The notes below the pieces were generated by a model. That model saw only the letters and a list, made by a program, of their open reading frames with translations. It was not told the origin of the DNA and did no database searches. Made by a program: the position numbers and the translations under genes. A stretch of 11,759 nt of DNA from Candidatus Woesearchaeota archaeon (lineage in GTDB: Archaea; Nanobdellota; Nanobdellia; Woesearchaeales; WJKL01): assembly GCA_019322815.1 (NCBI GenBank), contig JAHWIB010000039.1:1-11759 (forward strand). The letters are read 5' to 3'. Positions 1 through 6,074 of this stretch are shown piece after piece. The first letter of the stretch is position 1. Each line of letters starts with the position of its first letter.

Positions 1-338
1 TAGAGATGCCAATTGGAGATGGAGCTAAAGCAAGGATGGATGACTTGATTGATGGCATAGAAACTATATTGATCAACGAAGAAAGTGAACCTGTATTGCT
101 TTGTGAAGAAAACTACAATGGAGATTATACAATGGATCCAACAACTTATTTAGCAGATGCAGATTACTACTTAGTTGATAACACATATAATGGAGCAGAT
201 GATCCAGTATATTGTACAAGCAAGAGGACAAGTGATGAGATTGGTTTATATAACTTTATATTGATGATACCAATCCCAAGTGACACGATTGCAGGCAGCT
301 ATAGTGGTAACATATATTTTGAGCCATGGCAAAGTTAA
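1..338 (+). CDS. C-terminal part of a secreted/surface protein (5' end outside window)
   Basis: The frame is open from the left edge (codon GAG at 3-5), so the ATG at 6 need not be the true start and this is probably the tail of a longer protein. What is visible is about 111 residues, acidic, rich in Asp, Asn and Tyr, with two cysteines that could form a disulfide. It ends in a hydrophobic strand followed by an 'AGSYSGNIYFEP' segment. Such 'AGxYxGxIxF' endings are common in the last beta-strands of exported beta-sandwich surface proteins and pilin-like proteins, so an extracytoplasmic location is likely (inference). Its stop overlaps the next gene by 13 nt, and that gene is also a surface protein, which suggests one operon and perhaps one complex. 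No specific family was recognised. Confidence 0.7.
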   Translation, partial: EMPIGDGAKARMDDLIDGIETILINEESEPVLLCEENYNGDYTMDPTTYLADADYYLVDNTYNGADDPVYCTSKRTSDEIGLYNFILMIPIPSDTIAGSYSGNIYFEPWQS

Positions 339-979
339 AACTATTTTTTTTTCTTTTTATTTTATTTATACCCATTTCACTAGCTGGAAGTCCTTTAGGT
401 TTTGAATTACAATCAACTATTAATTATACTCCTAACATTTCACCTTATTGCGGAGATGGATCTTGCAATAATGGAGAAACTTGTTCAACATGTTCACAAG
501 ATTGCGGTCAATGTTCTTCAGGGGGAAGAGGTGGATCAAGCGGCGGCAGTTCATCCACTTATGTTCCTCCTATTGAAGAACAGAATATCACAGAAGAGAT
601 TTATATTCCTCCCTTAAAGGAAGAGATTACAACTATAGAGGATAATGATTCTGAAGAGGCACCTCTTAATGAATCAGAAGAGACTACAATTACAGAACCA
701 GAAGAAGAGCCTGTTTTAGAAGAAAAAGAATTTAAAATTCCAGATTTTCTGAAGCAGGTATTTGCTGGTTTTGTGTTATTCTTTGTAATACTTTGGGTTT
801 GGAAGATAACAATACCTTATATGAAAAAATTAGCTGATAAGAAATATGAAGCACCGATTATATTCCATAATGGAAAATCATTACTAGAAAATTTTAAAGA
901 GATAAATCAGAATTTAAGATATACAGATAAAACATTAAAAGAATCTTTAAAAGAGTTTGATAGATGGAAAAAATCATAA
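326..979 (+). CDS. Membrane-anchored surface protein with six-cysteine knob, Gly/Ser linker and acidic stalk
   Basis: This 217-aa protein has a modular layout. Residues 1-20 form a hydrophobic signal peptide ending in a possible LAG cleavage site. Residues 42-63 hold six cysteines (42, 47, 53, 56, 60, 63) in a CGDGxCxxGExCxxCxxDCxxC pattern, a motif recurrent in surface proteins of DPANN archaea. A Gly/Ser-rich linker (64-77) follows, then a Glu/Pro/Thr-rich acidic stalk (80-135), one transmembrane helix (about 144-163) and a charged tail of about 54 residues with helix propensity. The inferred topology is knob and stalk outside, tail in the cytoplasm. No catalytic motif is seen; a structural, adhesive or signalling role is possible. 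It overlaps its neighbours by 13 nt upstream and 16 nt downstream, and no clear ribosome binding site precedes the ATG, so coupled translation is likely. A second reading frame across 402-617 is a shadow. Confidence 0.85.
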   Translation: MAKLKLFFFLFILFIPISLAGSPLGFELQSTINYTPNISPYCGDGSCNNGETCSTCSQDCGQCSSGGRGGSSGGSSSTYVPPIEEQNITEEIYIPPLKEEITTIEDNDSEEAPLNESEETTITEPEEEPVLEEKEFKIPDFLKQVFAGFVLFFVILWVWKITIPYMKKLADKKYEAPIIFHNGKSLLENFKEINQNLRYTDKTLKESLKEFDRWKKS

Positions 980-1260
980 AGACAGGATTATGGATTTTTG
1001 TTATGTTTAATATTCTGGATTTAATAACAACTAAGTTATTTTTAGCTAAAGGGATTACAGAAGTTAATATAATTGCAGTATATCTTATTAATAAATTTGG
1101 ATTTATTGCTCTAGTTTGGGTAAAGGTTATTATGTTATTTATAGTGTATTTATTAGTATTAAAATTACAAGAAAAAAAAGAATTAGCTATTGCAACAATA
1201 TTTTTTGCAGTAGGTTTATACTTTCTAGTTATATTAGAAAATATATATGTTCTAATTTAG
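964..1260 (+). CDS. DUF5658-like integral membrane protein
   Basis: A 98-aa, very hydrophobic protein with about three membrane helices (roughly residues 7-28, 47-67 and 75-97). It carries the pattern typical of DUF5658-type small membrane proteins: Asp19 and Thr22/Thr23 in the first helix, Gly30, Glu33 and Asn35 after it, and a Lys (54) within the second helix. The family's function is unknown; it is a widespread archaeal and bacterial family. The start overlaps the preceding cysteine-knob gene by 16 nt and lacks a good ribosome binding site, so it is probably translated by coupling. The end overlaps the convergent zinc-ribbon gene by 4 nt. It is the last gene of the plus-strand run. Confidence 0.75.
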   Translation: MEKIIKTGLWIFVMFNILDLITTKLFLAKGITEVNIIAVYLINKFGFIALVWVKVIMLFIVYLLVLKLQEKKELAIATIFFAVGLYFLVILENIYVLI

Positions 1261-1394
1261 TTTCTGTTTTTCTTCTTCTTTAAGAAACATTCCCTACAAA
1301 ATACTGGTCTGTCTTCTGCTGGCTTAAATGGAACTTGTGATTCCTGACCGCATTCAGAACAAGTTATTTTGAACATCTGCTTTTCTTCTGACAT
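1257..1394 (-). CDS. 45-aa zinc-ribbon protein, CxxC-x17-CxxC type
   Basis: A short gene of 45 codons. The ATG is preceded by AGGAGGT four bases upstream, a strong ribosome binding site. Cysteines 12, 15, 33 and 36 give CxxC-x17-CxxC with the flanking words 'VPFKP' and 'RPVFCRECF'. This matches the family of tiny 'CxxC-x17-CxxC' zinc-binding proteins found in many archaea and candidate-phylum bacteria. The tail is a run of lysines, which suggests nucleic-acid contact (inference). Its molecular role is not established. It lies 39 nt behind the S-layer gene, with a T-tract terminator between them, so it is either expressed by read-through or from a weak AT-rich promoter not resolved here. It converges with the plus-strand membrane gene (4-nt overlap). 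Confidence 0.85.
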   Translation of the reverse strand: MSEEKQMFKITCSECGQESQVPFKPAEDRPVFCRECFLKKKKNRN

Positions 1395-1415
1395 TTTTAC
1401 CTCCTAATTTTTTAA

Positions 1416-1432
1416 TAAAAAAAGAAAAAAAA
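1416..1432 (-). terminator. U-tract terminator of the S-layer gene
   Basis: On the minus strand, right after the S-layer stop codon, the sequence reads T8-C-T7. Archaeal RNA polymerase terminates at such U-rich tracts without needing a hairpin. The same T7-C-T8 design follows the small gene at 5827. Confidence 0.65.
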
Positions 1433-1433
1433 T

Positions 1434-3860
1434 TTAATCAGAACTGTTTGAAGTAACAGATCTGACTGATGATGGTTCGCTTGTTGTTCCTAGGACTTCT
1501 ACTTCGCTTCCTTCTAGAGTATACTCTTGATAATTCTTTAATACTCTAGTTGCTCTTGTAGTATCTAATCCAGTGTATCCTGCAACAACCATTGCTACTT
1601 TATCATTGCTTTCAACTAAAACAAGTCTTCCAATACCTTCTTCAAATCCAGCTGCACATCCAGGCCATGATGTTTCAGAACCAAGAACTTTTGCAGTTGC
1701 TTTATTTGCGCAAGGTCCACCAACCAATAAGTAATTTTTCTTATTCATTTCTGGATCTTTTTGCAAAGCTTCAGCATCTGATTTTGCTAAAGGAATTGTT
1801 ACCTTTTTTAATACTTTAGTTGATGTACTTCCAATGATTGTTGACTTAACTTCACCACTTACAACAAATGCCTGGCCGCTTAATTGTTCTTTTGGCCATT
1901 CAATCTCTACCTTATCAGCTCCTGAATCGTCTGATTTAACATAGATCTTTGCACCATATGTAGTGATCTGAGTCTGTAGATCATTGTCATCTGGATCATT
2001 TATCATTGATAAAGTTGTTGCTCCGCTAACTACATTTACAACATTAATGTCTATTTCATCAACATTGTCATCATTTACAACTACATCTATTGTTGATTGA
2101 ACTCCACTTTCAGTCATTCCATTAACATCAGATTCTGTTATTGAAACATCAACTTGGTCTGCTGTTGTTGTATCTATAGTTATTAATGCATCTCCTTCTG
2201 TAACTAAGTATCCCTGATCTGCTCCACCATCTATAGTTATATTAAAATCATCTTCATCTGCTACAAGTGTAGGCGCAGTTATTGTAAACTCCTGTCCTCC
2301 TAGAGTTAGTTTACCTTCTCCTATACCTTTATTGAAGCTTCTTTCAATGATATTGCCTGAAGCTAGATTTTTGAATTTCAATGTAGCTGTTGAACCTGCT
2401 GAATTATCAGCTCCTCTATATTGTAATACATAGGATTTTTCTCCTTCATCAGGAACGCCGCTTCCAGTTGTCAAGATAACATATTCGTCTTGTTTTACAT
2501 TATCTATCCTATTAAGAGCTGTTGCATTAGTTCCTATTACTAATAATTCATCTCTAGCTCCTGGCCAAGTCATTGTACCATTTGTATAAGCCAAAGGTAT
2601 ATCAACTTGTCCATCAGCAACATTAACTTTTAATTCTGCTTCTTCATCTCCTGCAGGAACAATTTCTATCATCTCTACTGCAGCTGAACTCATTCCTTCA
2701 AAAACAATATCCCAATTGATCATTGATTCTGGTTCTTCTATCTTTTCAGAAAGTTTTTCACCAGGTCCTATCCAATAATCATCATCTGCTTTATAGATTA
2801 AGGATATGCTTTCAAGCAAGAAATCAGTTCCATCTTCGCTTCCTACTATGTCTACTTCAACTTCATCCATAGTATCTTCACCAATATCAACATCTCCTCT
2901 AACTGTTGTATCTGTTACATTGCCATCGTTTAAAACTATTTTATCAGCACCTAAATAGAATTCTACCATATCAGCTGTGATTTCTCCTGCTTCTTCTTCA
3001 AGGATCTCTCTTACTCCTATATCTGTATCATCAGCTAATGAATAAGTATCTCCTTCTACCATTGCATCTGTTACTTCACCATTAACTTTAAACTTAACTT
3101 CTGATTCTCCTACTCCTCCGATATAAGTAACTTCAACTTCATAAGTCTTTCCATCTAGTTCATATTCTTTTGTTGCTCCTTGTTCAAGAGTATCAAGCAA
3201 AGCTCCACCCATCAAAGTAAATTCTATTGCATCATTACTATAAGATGTATCTGTTACTGTATAATCTACTCCAAGAATAGTCAATGTTTGATCTTCAAAA
3301 TCTTCTAATTCTTCATCTTCAATATCAGATTCTGCAGATGTTGTAAATGTTAAAGTATATGTCAATATCTCTTGATTATTGTCTAAAGTCAAGAAAGTAT
3401 CAACTACATCTTCATCTGTATCTTCTTCATAGTTTAGAAGAATATTTTCAGAAAATCTTATTTCTTGTTCGTAATCTGCATCATTCTTTGCTGTAAAGGT
3501 TCCATCAGCTAAAGCATTTAGTTCATCTTCTGTTAAAGTGCTTTGAATACTTGAGATATTCTCTCTTAATTCAAAGATTTTTGAACTTGTTTCAGCTTTC
3601 CAAGAATCCCCTTCTAATGATACAGTTTCGCTACCACTCACTATTTCATCACCTTCTATAACAGAAATAGCTGCAATAGCATCCACTAGACCCATAATAT
3701 CGCTTGGATCTGCATTCTCCCCATATACTATATCACCATCAAATGTGGTGTCCTCTATGAATAACGGAGCTGGATAATCTGAAAGACTTGCTGCAAAAAC
3801 GCTGCTTAGCATCAGAATCCCCATAACCATTATTCCCCCCAACTTCTTAAAAAATTCCAT
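1434..3860 (-). CDS. S-layer protein
   Basis: An 808-aa major surface protein. A signal peptide (about residues 1-23, ending SSVFA) is followed by 'SDYPAPLF', then 'FDGDIVYGENADPSD', the typical opening of archaeal S-layer proteins of the methanococcal S_layer_N type. The C-terminal end also fits that family: 'LLVGGPCANKATAKVLG', then 'VAMVVAGYTGLDTTRATRVL' and a short Ser/Thr-rich tail. The middle is acidic and rich in beta-strand-forming Val, Thr and Asp, as expected for repeated Ig-like domains. Only two cysteines were noted, both near the C-terminus. There is no C-terminal membrane helix, so anchoring is by other means. The start is the ATG at 3860: GGAGGT sits 7 nt before it, and the ATG five codons upstream overlaps that ribosome binding site. 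Two promoters lie upstream and a U-tract terminator follows, fitting high expression. Confidence 0.93.
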   Translation of the reverse strand: MEFFKKLGGIMVMGILMLSSVFAASLSDYPAPLFIEDTTFDGDIVYGENADPSDIMGLVDAIAAISVIEGDEIVSGSETVSLEGDSWKAETSSKIFELRENISSIQSTLTEDELNALADGTFTAKNDADYEQEIRFSENILLNYEEDTDEDVVDTFLTLDNNQEILTYTLTFTTSAESDIEDEELEDFEDQTLTILGVDYTVTDTSYSNDAIEFTLMGGALLDTLEQGATKEYELDGKTYEVEVTYIGGVGESEVKFKVNGEVTDAMVEGDTYSLADDTDIGVREILEEEAGEITADMVEFYLGADKIVLNDGNVTDTTVRGDVDIGEDTMDEVEVDIVGSEDGTDFLLESISLIYKADDDYWIGPGEKLSEKIEEPESMINWDIVFEGMSSAAVEMIEIVPAGDEEAELKVNVADGQVDIPLAYTNGTMTWPGARDELLVIGTNATALNRIDNVKQDEYVILTTGSGVPDEGEKSYVLQYRGADNSAGSTATLKFKNLASGNIIERSFNKGIGEGKLTLGGQEFTITAPTLVADEDDFNITIDGGADQGYLVTEGDALITIDTTTADQVDVSITESDVNGMTESGVQSTIDVVVNDDNVDEIDINVVNVVSGATTLSMINDPDDNDLQTQITTYGAKIYVKSDDSGADKVEIEWPKEQLSGQAFVVSGEVKSTIIGSTSTKVLKKVTIPLAKSDAEALQKDPEMNKKNYLLVGGPCANKATAKVLGSETSWPGCAAGFEEGIGRLVLVESNDKVAMVVAGYTGLDTTRATRVLKNYQEYTLEGSEVEVLGTTSEPSSVRSVTSNSSD

Positions 3861-3918
3861 TTTATCTACCTCCATAGATTTTTTGGGCTATCATTATTAA
3901 CAAAAGAAAAAATATTAC

Positions 3919-3932
3919 TATTTAAATGTTTC
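3919..3932 (-). promoter_or_regulatory. Proximal promoter (BRE/TATA) of the S-layer gene
   Basis: On the minus strand GAAACATTTAAATA: a purine-rich BRE followed by the TATA box TTTAAATA (3919-3926). About 26 nt downstream puts the transcript start near 3896, giving a leader of roughly 36 nt containing GGAGGT. It is identical to four other promoters in the window. Confidence 0.85.
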
Positions 3933-3982
3933 TGTATTAGTATAGTATTTTCCATCTGAATTTCTTTAAAAGACTCCCCTTA

Positions 3983-3996
3983 TATTTAAATCTTTC
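3983..3996 (-). promoter_or_regulatory. Distal promoter upstream of the S-layer gene
   Basis: GAAAGATTTAAATA on the minus strand differs at one base from the 14-mer promoter shared by five other sites. Its predicted start is near 3960, upstream of the proximal promoter, so the S-layer gene may have tandem promoters. It sits directly behind a T6 tract that follows the preceding operon. Confidence 0.6.
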
Positions 3997-3997
3997 G

Positions 3998-4003
3998 AAA
4001 AAA
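3998..4003 (-). terminator. Short T6 tract after the radA operon
   Basis: A run of six T on the minus strand lies five bases after the stop of the last small gene of the operon. It could act as an archaeal U-tract terminator but is shorter than the other two in the window. It abuts the BRE of the distal S-layer promoter. Confidence 0.4.
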
Positions 4004-4007
4004 GGTA

Positions 4008-4178
4008 CTATTCCCCCAAATTTCCCTTCTTATGAAGCATATAAACGTAATAAGCAAATGATATTACAAAACATGCAAGTAATCCAATTAATAAATAGAT
4101 AAGAGAAGTTTCTGAATGAGATAAGACTAATCCTCCTTCCCAAGTTCCATTCAAATCCTGAGCTATGAAATTAACCAT
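4008..4178 (-). CDS. 56-aa single-pass membrane protein at the end of the radA operon
   Basis: A 56-aa reading frame. Residues 1-25 are polar and could lie outside. Residues 26-48 form one hydrophobic helix rich in Leu, Ile and Tyr, followed by a short basic HKK tail that would be cytoplasmic by the positive-inside rule. The ATG lies within the end of the preceding zinc-ribbon gene (8-nt overlap), and GAGGAAG about 8 nt upstream can serve as ribosome binding site. I do not recognise a family. Its place behind radA and two zinc knuckles is the only hint to function, and it may simply be co-transcribed. A membrane tether for the operon's products is one possible reading, unsupported by any motif. 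Confidence 0.72.
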   Translation of the reverse strand: MVNFIAQDLNGTWEGGLVLSHSETSLIYLLIGLLACFVISFAYYVYMLHKKGNLGE

Positions 4179-4341
4179 TTTTTACTTCCTCAAGATCTTC
4201 TGATTCTAACCAACCAAAGGCCTTTCCACCATTTGCGCAGCCTTTGCAATAATAAAGATAAAAAGGTCTACCTTTTTTTATTATTGGTTTTTTATCCCTA
4301 TATGCTGCTTCTTCCTCACACATAATACATTTTACCATCAT
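4171..4341 (-). CDS. 56-aa zinc-ribbon protein, CxxC-x23-CxxC
   Basis: A 56-aa protein with Cys5, Cys8, Cys32 and Cys35, a four-cysteine zinc site on a small ribbon. The sequence between is basic and aromatic ('KKGRPFYLYYCKGC'), followed by an acidic C-terminus. The start is ambiguous: two ATGs in a row (4341 and 4338). The first overlaps the preceding stop as ATGATG, while the second has the better distance from GGAGG. The gene overlaps both neighbours by a few bases, so it is one operon with radA. The family is not known to me. Tiny zinc ribbons of this kind often bind nucleic acid or proteins, and the company of RadA makes a DNA-repair or replication role plausible (inference). Confidence 0.8.
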   Translation of the reverse strand: MMVKCIMCEEEAAYRDKKPIIKKGRPFYLYYCKGCANGGKAFGWLESEDLEEVKNG

Positions 4342-4475
4342 TCATCCTCCTCATAATGACAATTCATATTTGTACAAAAATGATGATGTCCAATTGTTTT
4401 AAAGCCTCCGCCACCTCTTAATTTCACTGTTGAGAACCTACTCATCTTGCTTTTACATATAGGGCATTTATTCAT
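4338..4475 (-). CDS. 45-aa zinc-knuckle protein translationally coupled to radA
   Basis: A 45-aa protein whose ATG overlaps the radA stop as ATGA, so its translation is probably coupled to RadA. Zinc ligands visible are Cys4, Cys7 (CPIC), then Cys34 and Cys39 (CTNMNC), with a His-His-His at 30-32 just before the second pair. Between lies a Gly4 turn (21-24) after a basic stretch. The layout resembles a short zinc ribbon with a glycine-rich hairpin. No database family is recognised by eye. The tight coupling to radA argues for a function with the recombinase, such as a mediator or DNA-binding accessory, but that is inference from context only. Confidence 0.8.
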   Translation of the reverse strand: MNKCPICKSKMSRFSTVKLRGGGGFKTIGHHHFCTNMNCHYEEDE

Positions 4476-5404
4476 ACATCTTCAACTCCATTTTCTGTAA
4501 CCTTAAATTGTATTGCATCTTCTGGAAGATTTGGAGAATCTACTAATTTAGCAACCCTTGTTCCTTTCTTGCCTTTTTTTAGATAAACTCTAAAGGTAGA
4601 TGCATGACCAACAACATGCCCACCAATAGCTTCTGTTGGATCACCAAAAAATTGATCTGGCTTTGCCATTACTTGATTAGTTACATATACACAAATATTA
4701 TGAGTATCTGCTAATCTCATCAAAGTATGCATATGTTTATTCAATTTCTGCTGCCTGTCTGCCAATGTTCCTCTCCCTATAAATTCTGCTCTAAAATGTG
4801 CAGTTAATGAGTCTACTATAATCAATTTAATGTTTTCTTTCTCAATTAATTCTCCTGCTTTTTCTGCTAAAAGAACCTGATGATCTGAATTAAATGCTCT
4901 TCCTACCTTAATGTTCTTCAAAGCTTTATCTGGATCTAATCCAGCAGCTTTGGCTATCTGTTGTATCCTTTCTGGTCTAAAAGTTGATTCTGTATCAATA
5001 TATATAGCTTTTCCTTCACATCCACCTTTATCTTTTGGAAGTTGAACATTAACCGCTAATTGATGTGCTATCTGTGTTTTAGAAATTCCATAATGCCCAA
5101 AGCATTCTGTTATTGCTCCTGATTCAAAACCCCCTCCCATAATCCTATCAAATTCTTTTGAGGAAGTTGTTAGTTTAATTACTTTTTCTCTTTTCTTCAA
5201 TACTTTGTCTGCAGAACTAAATAAATCATCAATATTTTTCCTTGCTTCTATAATGATCTTTAAAGCTTTGTTTTCTGTAATCTCTGATAATGCTGCTAAT
5301 TCTTTAGAAGATAAAGAAGCAATGGACATAAGTGTTTTATAGCCTGCTTCATTTAATTTTTCAGCCATAGCTGGTCCAACACCTGGAAGATCTGTTATTT
5401 CCAT
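4472..5404 (-). CDS. radA: RadA recombinase with altered P-loop
   Basis: A 310-aa archaeal RadA, the Rad51/RecA-family ATPase that forms filaments on single-stranded DNA and drives strand exchange. Order of parts: helix-hairpin-helix DNA-binding domain (1-55, 'LPGVGPAMAEKL'), the polymerisation motif FxxA (Phe62-Ala65), the ATPase core with Walker A at 103-110, 'YIDTESTFRPERI' (135-147), Walker B LIIVD (194-198), the L1 region 'FRAEFIGRGTLADRQQ', then L2 'QVMAKPDQFFGDPTEAIGGH' and a C-terminal 'LVDSPNLPE'. It is slightly shorter than typical archaeal RadA (about 320). Oddity: Walker A reads GHYGISKT where the family has GEFGSGKT, so the invariant Gly before Lys is Ser108; Lys109 and Thr110 remain. 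It starts one base after the preceding stop, with GTGAT as a weak ribosome binding site, and overlaps the next gene as ATGA. Confidence 0.96.
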   Translation of the reverse strand: MEITDLPGVGPAMAEKLNEAGYKTLMSIASLSSKELAALSEITENKALKIIIEARKNIDDLFSSADKVLKKREKVIKLTTSSKEFDRIMGGGFESGAITECFGHYGISKTQIAHQLAVNVQLPKDKGGCEGKAIYIDTESTFRPERIQQIAKAAGLDPDKALKNIKVGRAFNSDHQVLLAEKAGELIEKENIKLIIVDSLTAHFRAEFIGRGTLADRQQKLNKHMHTLMRLADTHNICVYVTNQVMAKPDQFFGDPTEAIGGHVVGHASTFRVYLKKGKKGTRVAKLVDSPNLPEDAIQFKVTENGVEDV

Positions 5405-5405
5405 T

Positions 5406-5699
5406 TTACATCACTATTTCTTCTTTTATTGGTTGCTGTTGATCTACTCCTTTAGATTCATTTCTCATCTCTACTAAAAATTCAAATGCTTTGTCTGAGA
5501 CATATCTTATATTAGGCAAATCCATAAATCTAAAAGAATTAGTTCTTTGCCATTGGTCATTCTTATCTTTGTATGTTCTATCTATAACTATTGTATAGAA
5601 AACGCTTACTCTTCCATCTCTTACTGTTTCGTTCTTAAAAACTGCTGCAGAAATCGCACCTGCTCTAAATTTTTTTACTGGTTTGTTATTTTCTGGCAT
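5406..5699 (-). CDS. Conserved 97-aa small protein upstream of radA, possibly DNA-binding
   Basis: The start is the ATG at 5699, with AGGAGGT 7 nt upstream; a GTG three codons earlier overlaps that ribosome binding site and is rejected. The protein opens 'KPVKKFRAGAISAAVF' and later has 'VIDRTYKDKNDQWQRTNSFRFMDLP', then a helix 'YVSDKAFEFLVEMRN'. This pattern of beta-strands with a final helix is one I associate with a family of uncharacterised small proteins in archaea and bacteria. The strand-rich, basic, aromatic face resembles single-strand DNA-binding folds, which would suit the first gene of a radA operon, but that fold assignment is inference. The stop is one base before the radA ATG. 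The promoter is at 5777-5790, with a leader of about 55 nt. Confidence 0.82.
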   Translation of the reverse strand: MPENNKPVKKFRAGAISAAVFKNETVRDGRVSVFYTIVIDRTYKDKNDQWQRTNSFRFMDLPNIRYVSDKAFEFLVEMRNESKGVDQQQPIKEEIVM

Positions 5700-5722
5700 T
5701 ATTGCCACCTCCTTGCTTTCGC

Positions 5723-5747
5723 ATTTTGTTTCATGAGGTGTCTACGA
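5723..5747 (-). promoter_or_regulatory. Leader of the radA operon: hairpin and 17-codon upstream ORF
   Basis: Between the predicted transcript start (about 5752) and the first gene, the minus strand can fold as GTGTC-GTA-GACAC, extended by TGA/TCA with one mismatch. An ATG in the first arm opens a 17-codon frame that ends TAATG, overlapping the real start codon at 5699. Whether it is translated is unknown; it may be chance. Confidence 0.35.
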
Positions 5748-5776
5748 CACATCAAAAATTAGTAAAGTATAACTAG

Positions 5777-5790
5777 TATTTAAATGTTTC
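5777..5790 (-). promoter_or_regulatory. Promoter (BRE/TATA) of the radA operon
   Basis: Exact copy of GAAACATTTAAATA on the minus strand, TATA box at 5777-5784. The predicted start is near 5754, leaving a leader of about 55 nt before the 97-aa gene. Confidence 0.85.
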
Positions 5791-5807
5791 TATTAGATGT
5801 CCAGTGT

Positions 5808-5823
5808 AAAAAAAAGAAAAAAA
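5808..5823 (-). terminator. U-tract terminator of the DUF5320-like gene
   Basis: On the minus strand T7-C-T8 lies three bases after the stop of the 61-aa gene. It has the same design as the S-layer terminator and separates this gene from the radA operon promoter. Confidence 0.65.
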
Positions 5824-5826
5824 GAA

Positions 5827-6012
5827 TTAAATATTTCTCATTTCTTCATCAATCATTGCTTTTTCTTCTTCAAGTTGTCTTCTTCTTTCTTCTCTAGTCA
5901 TTCCTGCAAAAAAGTTTCTGCCCCATCTCCAACATCTTCCACGGCCTCTCCAGCTGCCTCCCCAGTTTCCTGGGCCTCTTCCTAATGGTCCTGTTCCATC
6001 TCCTCCTGGCAT
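5827..6012 (-). CDS. 61-aa DUF5320-like protein
   Basis: The start is the ATG at 6012, with GGAGGT 7 nt upstream; the TTG five codons earlier is rejected because it overlaps that site. The protein opens 'MPGGDGTGPLGRGPGNWGG', the signature of DUF5320 proteins (MPxGDxTGPxGxGP). A Gly/Arg/Trp-rich segment with one Cys follows, then a charged helix (about 38-61) that looks like a short coiled coil. DUF5320 proteins are often encoded near NifX/NifB-like or Mrp-type metal-cluster genes; no such neighbour is present here. The gene stands alone, with its own promoter, a palindrome over the transcript start and a U-tract terminator, so it is probably regulated independently. Its function is unknown. 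Confidence 0.8.
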   Translation of the reverse strand: MPGGDGTGPLGRGPGNWGGSWRGRGRCWRWGRNFFAGMTREERRRQLEEEKAMIDEEMRNI

Positions 6013-6028
6013 GATATTCACCTCCAAT

Positions 6029-6044
6029 ATGAATATATATTCAT
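6029..6044. promoter_or_regulatory. Perfect 16-bp palindrome, likely operator
   Basis: ATGAATATATATTCAT is its own reverse complement. It lies 17-32 bp downstream of the TATA box of the DUF5320-like gene, covering the predicted transcript start (about 6038) and ending just before the ribosome binding site. A dimeric repressor bound here would block initiation. The AT-rich core raises the chance of coincidence. Confidence 0.5.
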
Positions 6045-6060
6045 TAATAATACCTACAAA

Positions 6061-6074
6061 TATTTAAATGTTTC
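6061..6074 (-). promoter_or_regulatory. Promoter (BRE/TATA) of the DUF5320-like gene, overlapping a stop codon
   Basis: Exact copy of GAAACATTTAAATA on the minus strand. The last codons and TAA stop (6064-6066) of the upstream membrane protein gene are read from within this promoter, so one sequence serves as gene end and as promoter. Confidence 0.83.

Noticed and set aside
402..617. Second plus-strand frame inside the cysteine-knob gene
   Set aside because: The main frame has a signal peptide, ordered cysteines and a membrane helix; the other frame shows no domain logic.
3861..3875. Longer N-terminus (five extra codons) for the S-layer protein
   Set aside because: The extra ATG overlaps the GGAGGT ribosome binding site, which sits 7 nt before the ATG at 3860. 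The same reasoning removes the longer starts at 5708, 6027 and 9992.
5547..5762. Plus-strand 71-codon frame over the 97-aa gene and leader
   Set aside because: Antisense shadow of a well-supported gene; Cys/Phe/Tyr-rich as expected from reversed lysine-rich coding, with no ribosome binding site.
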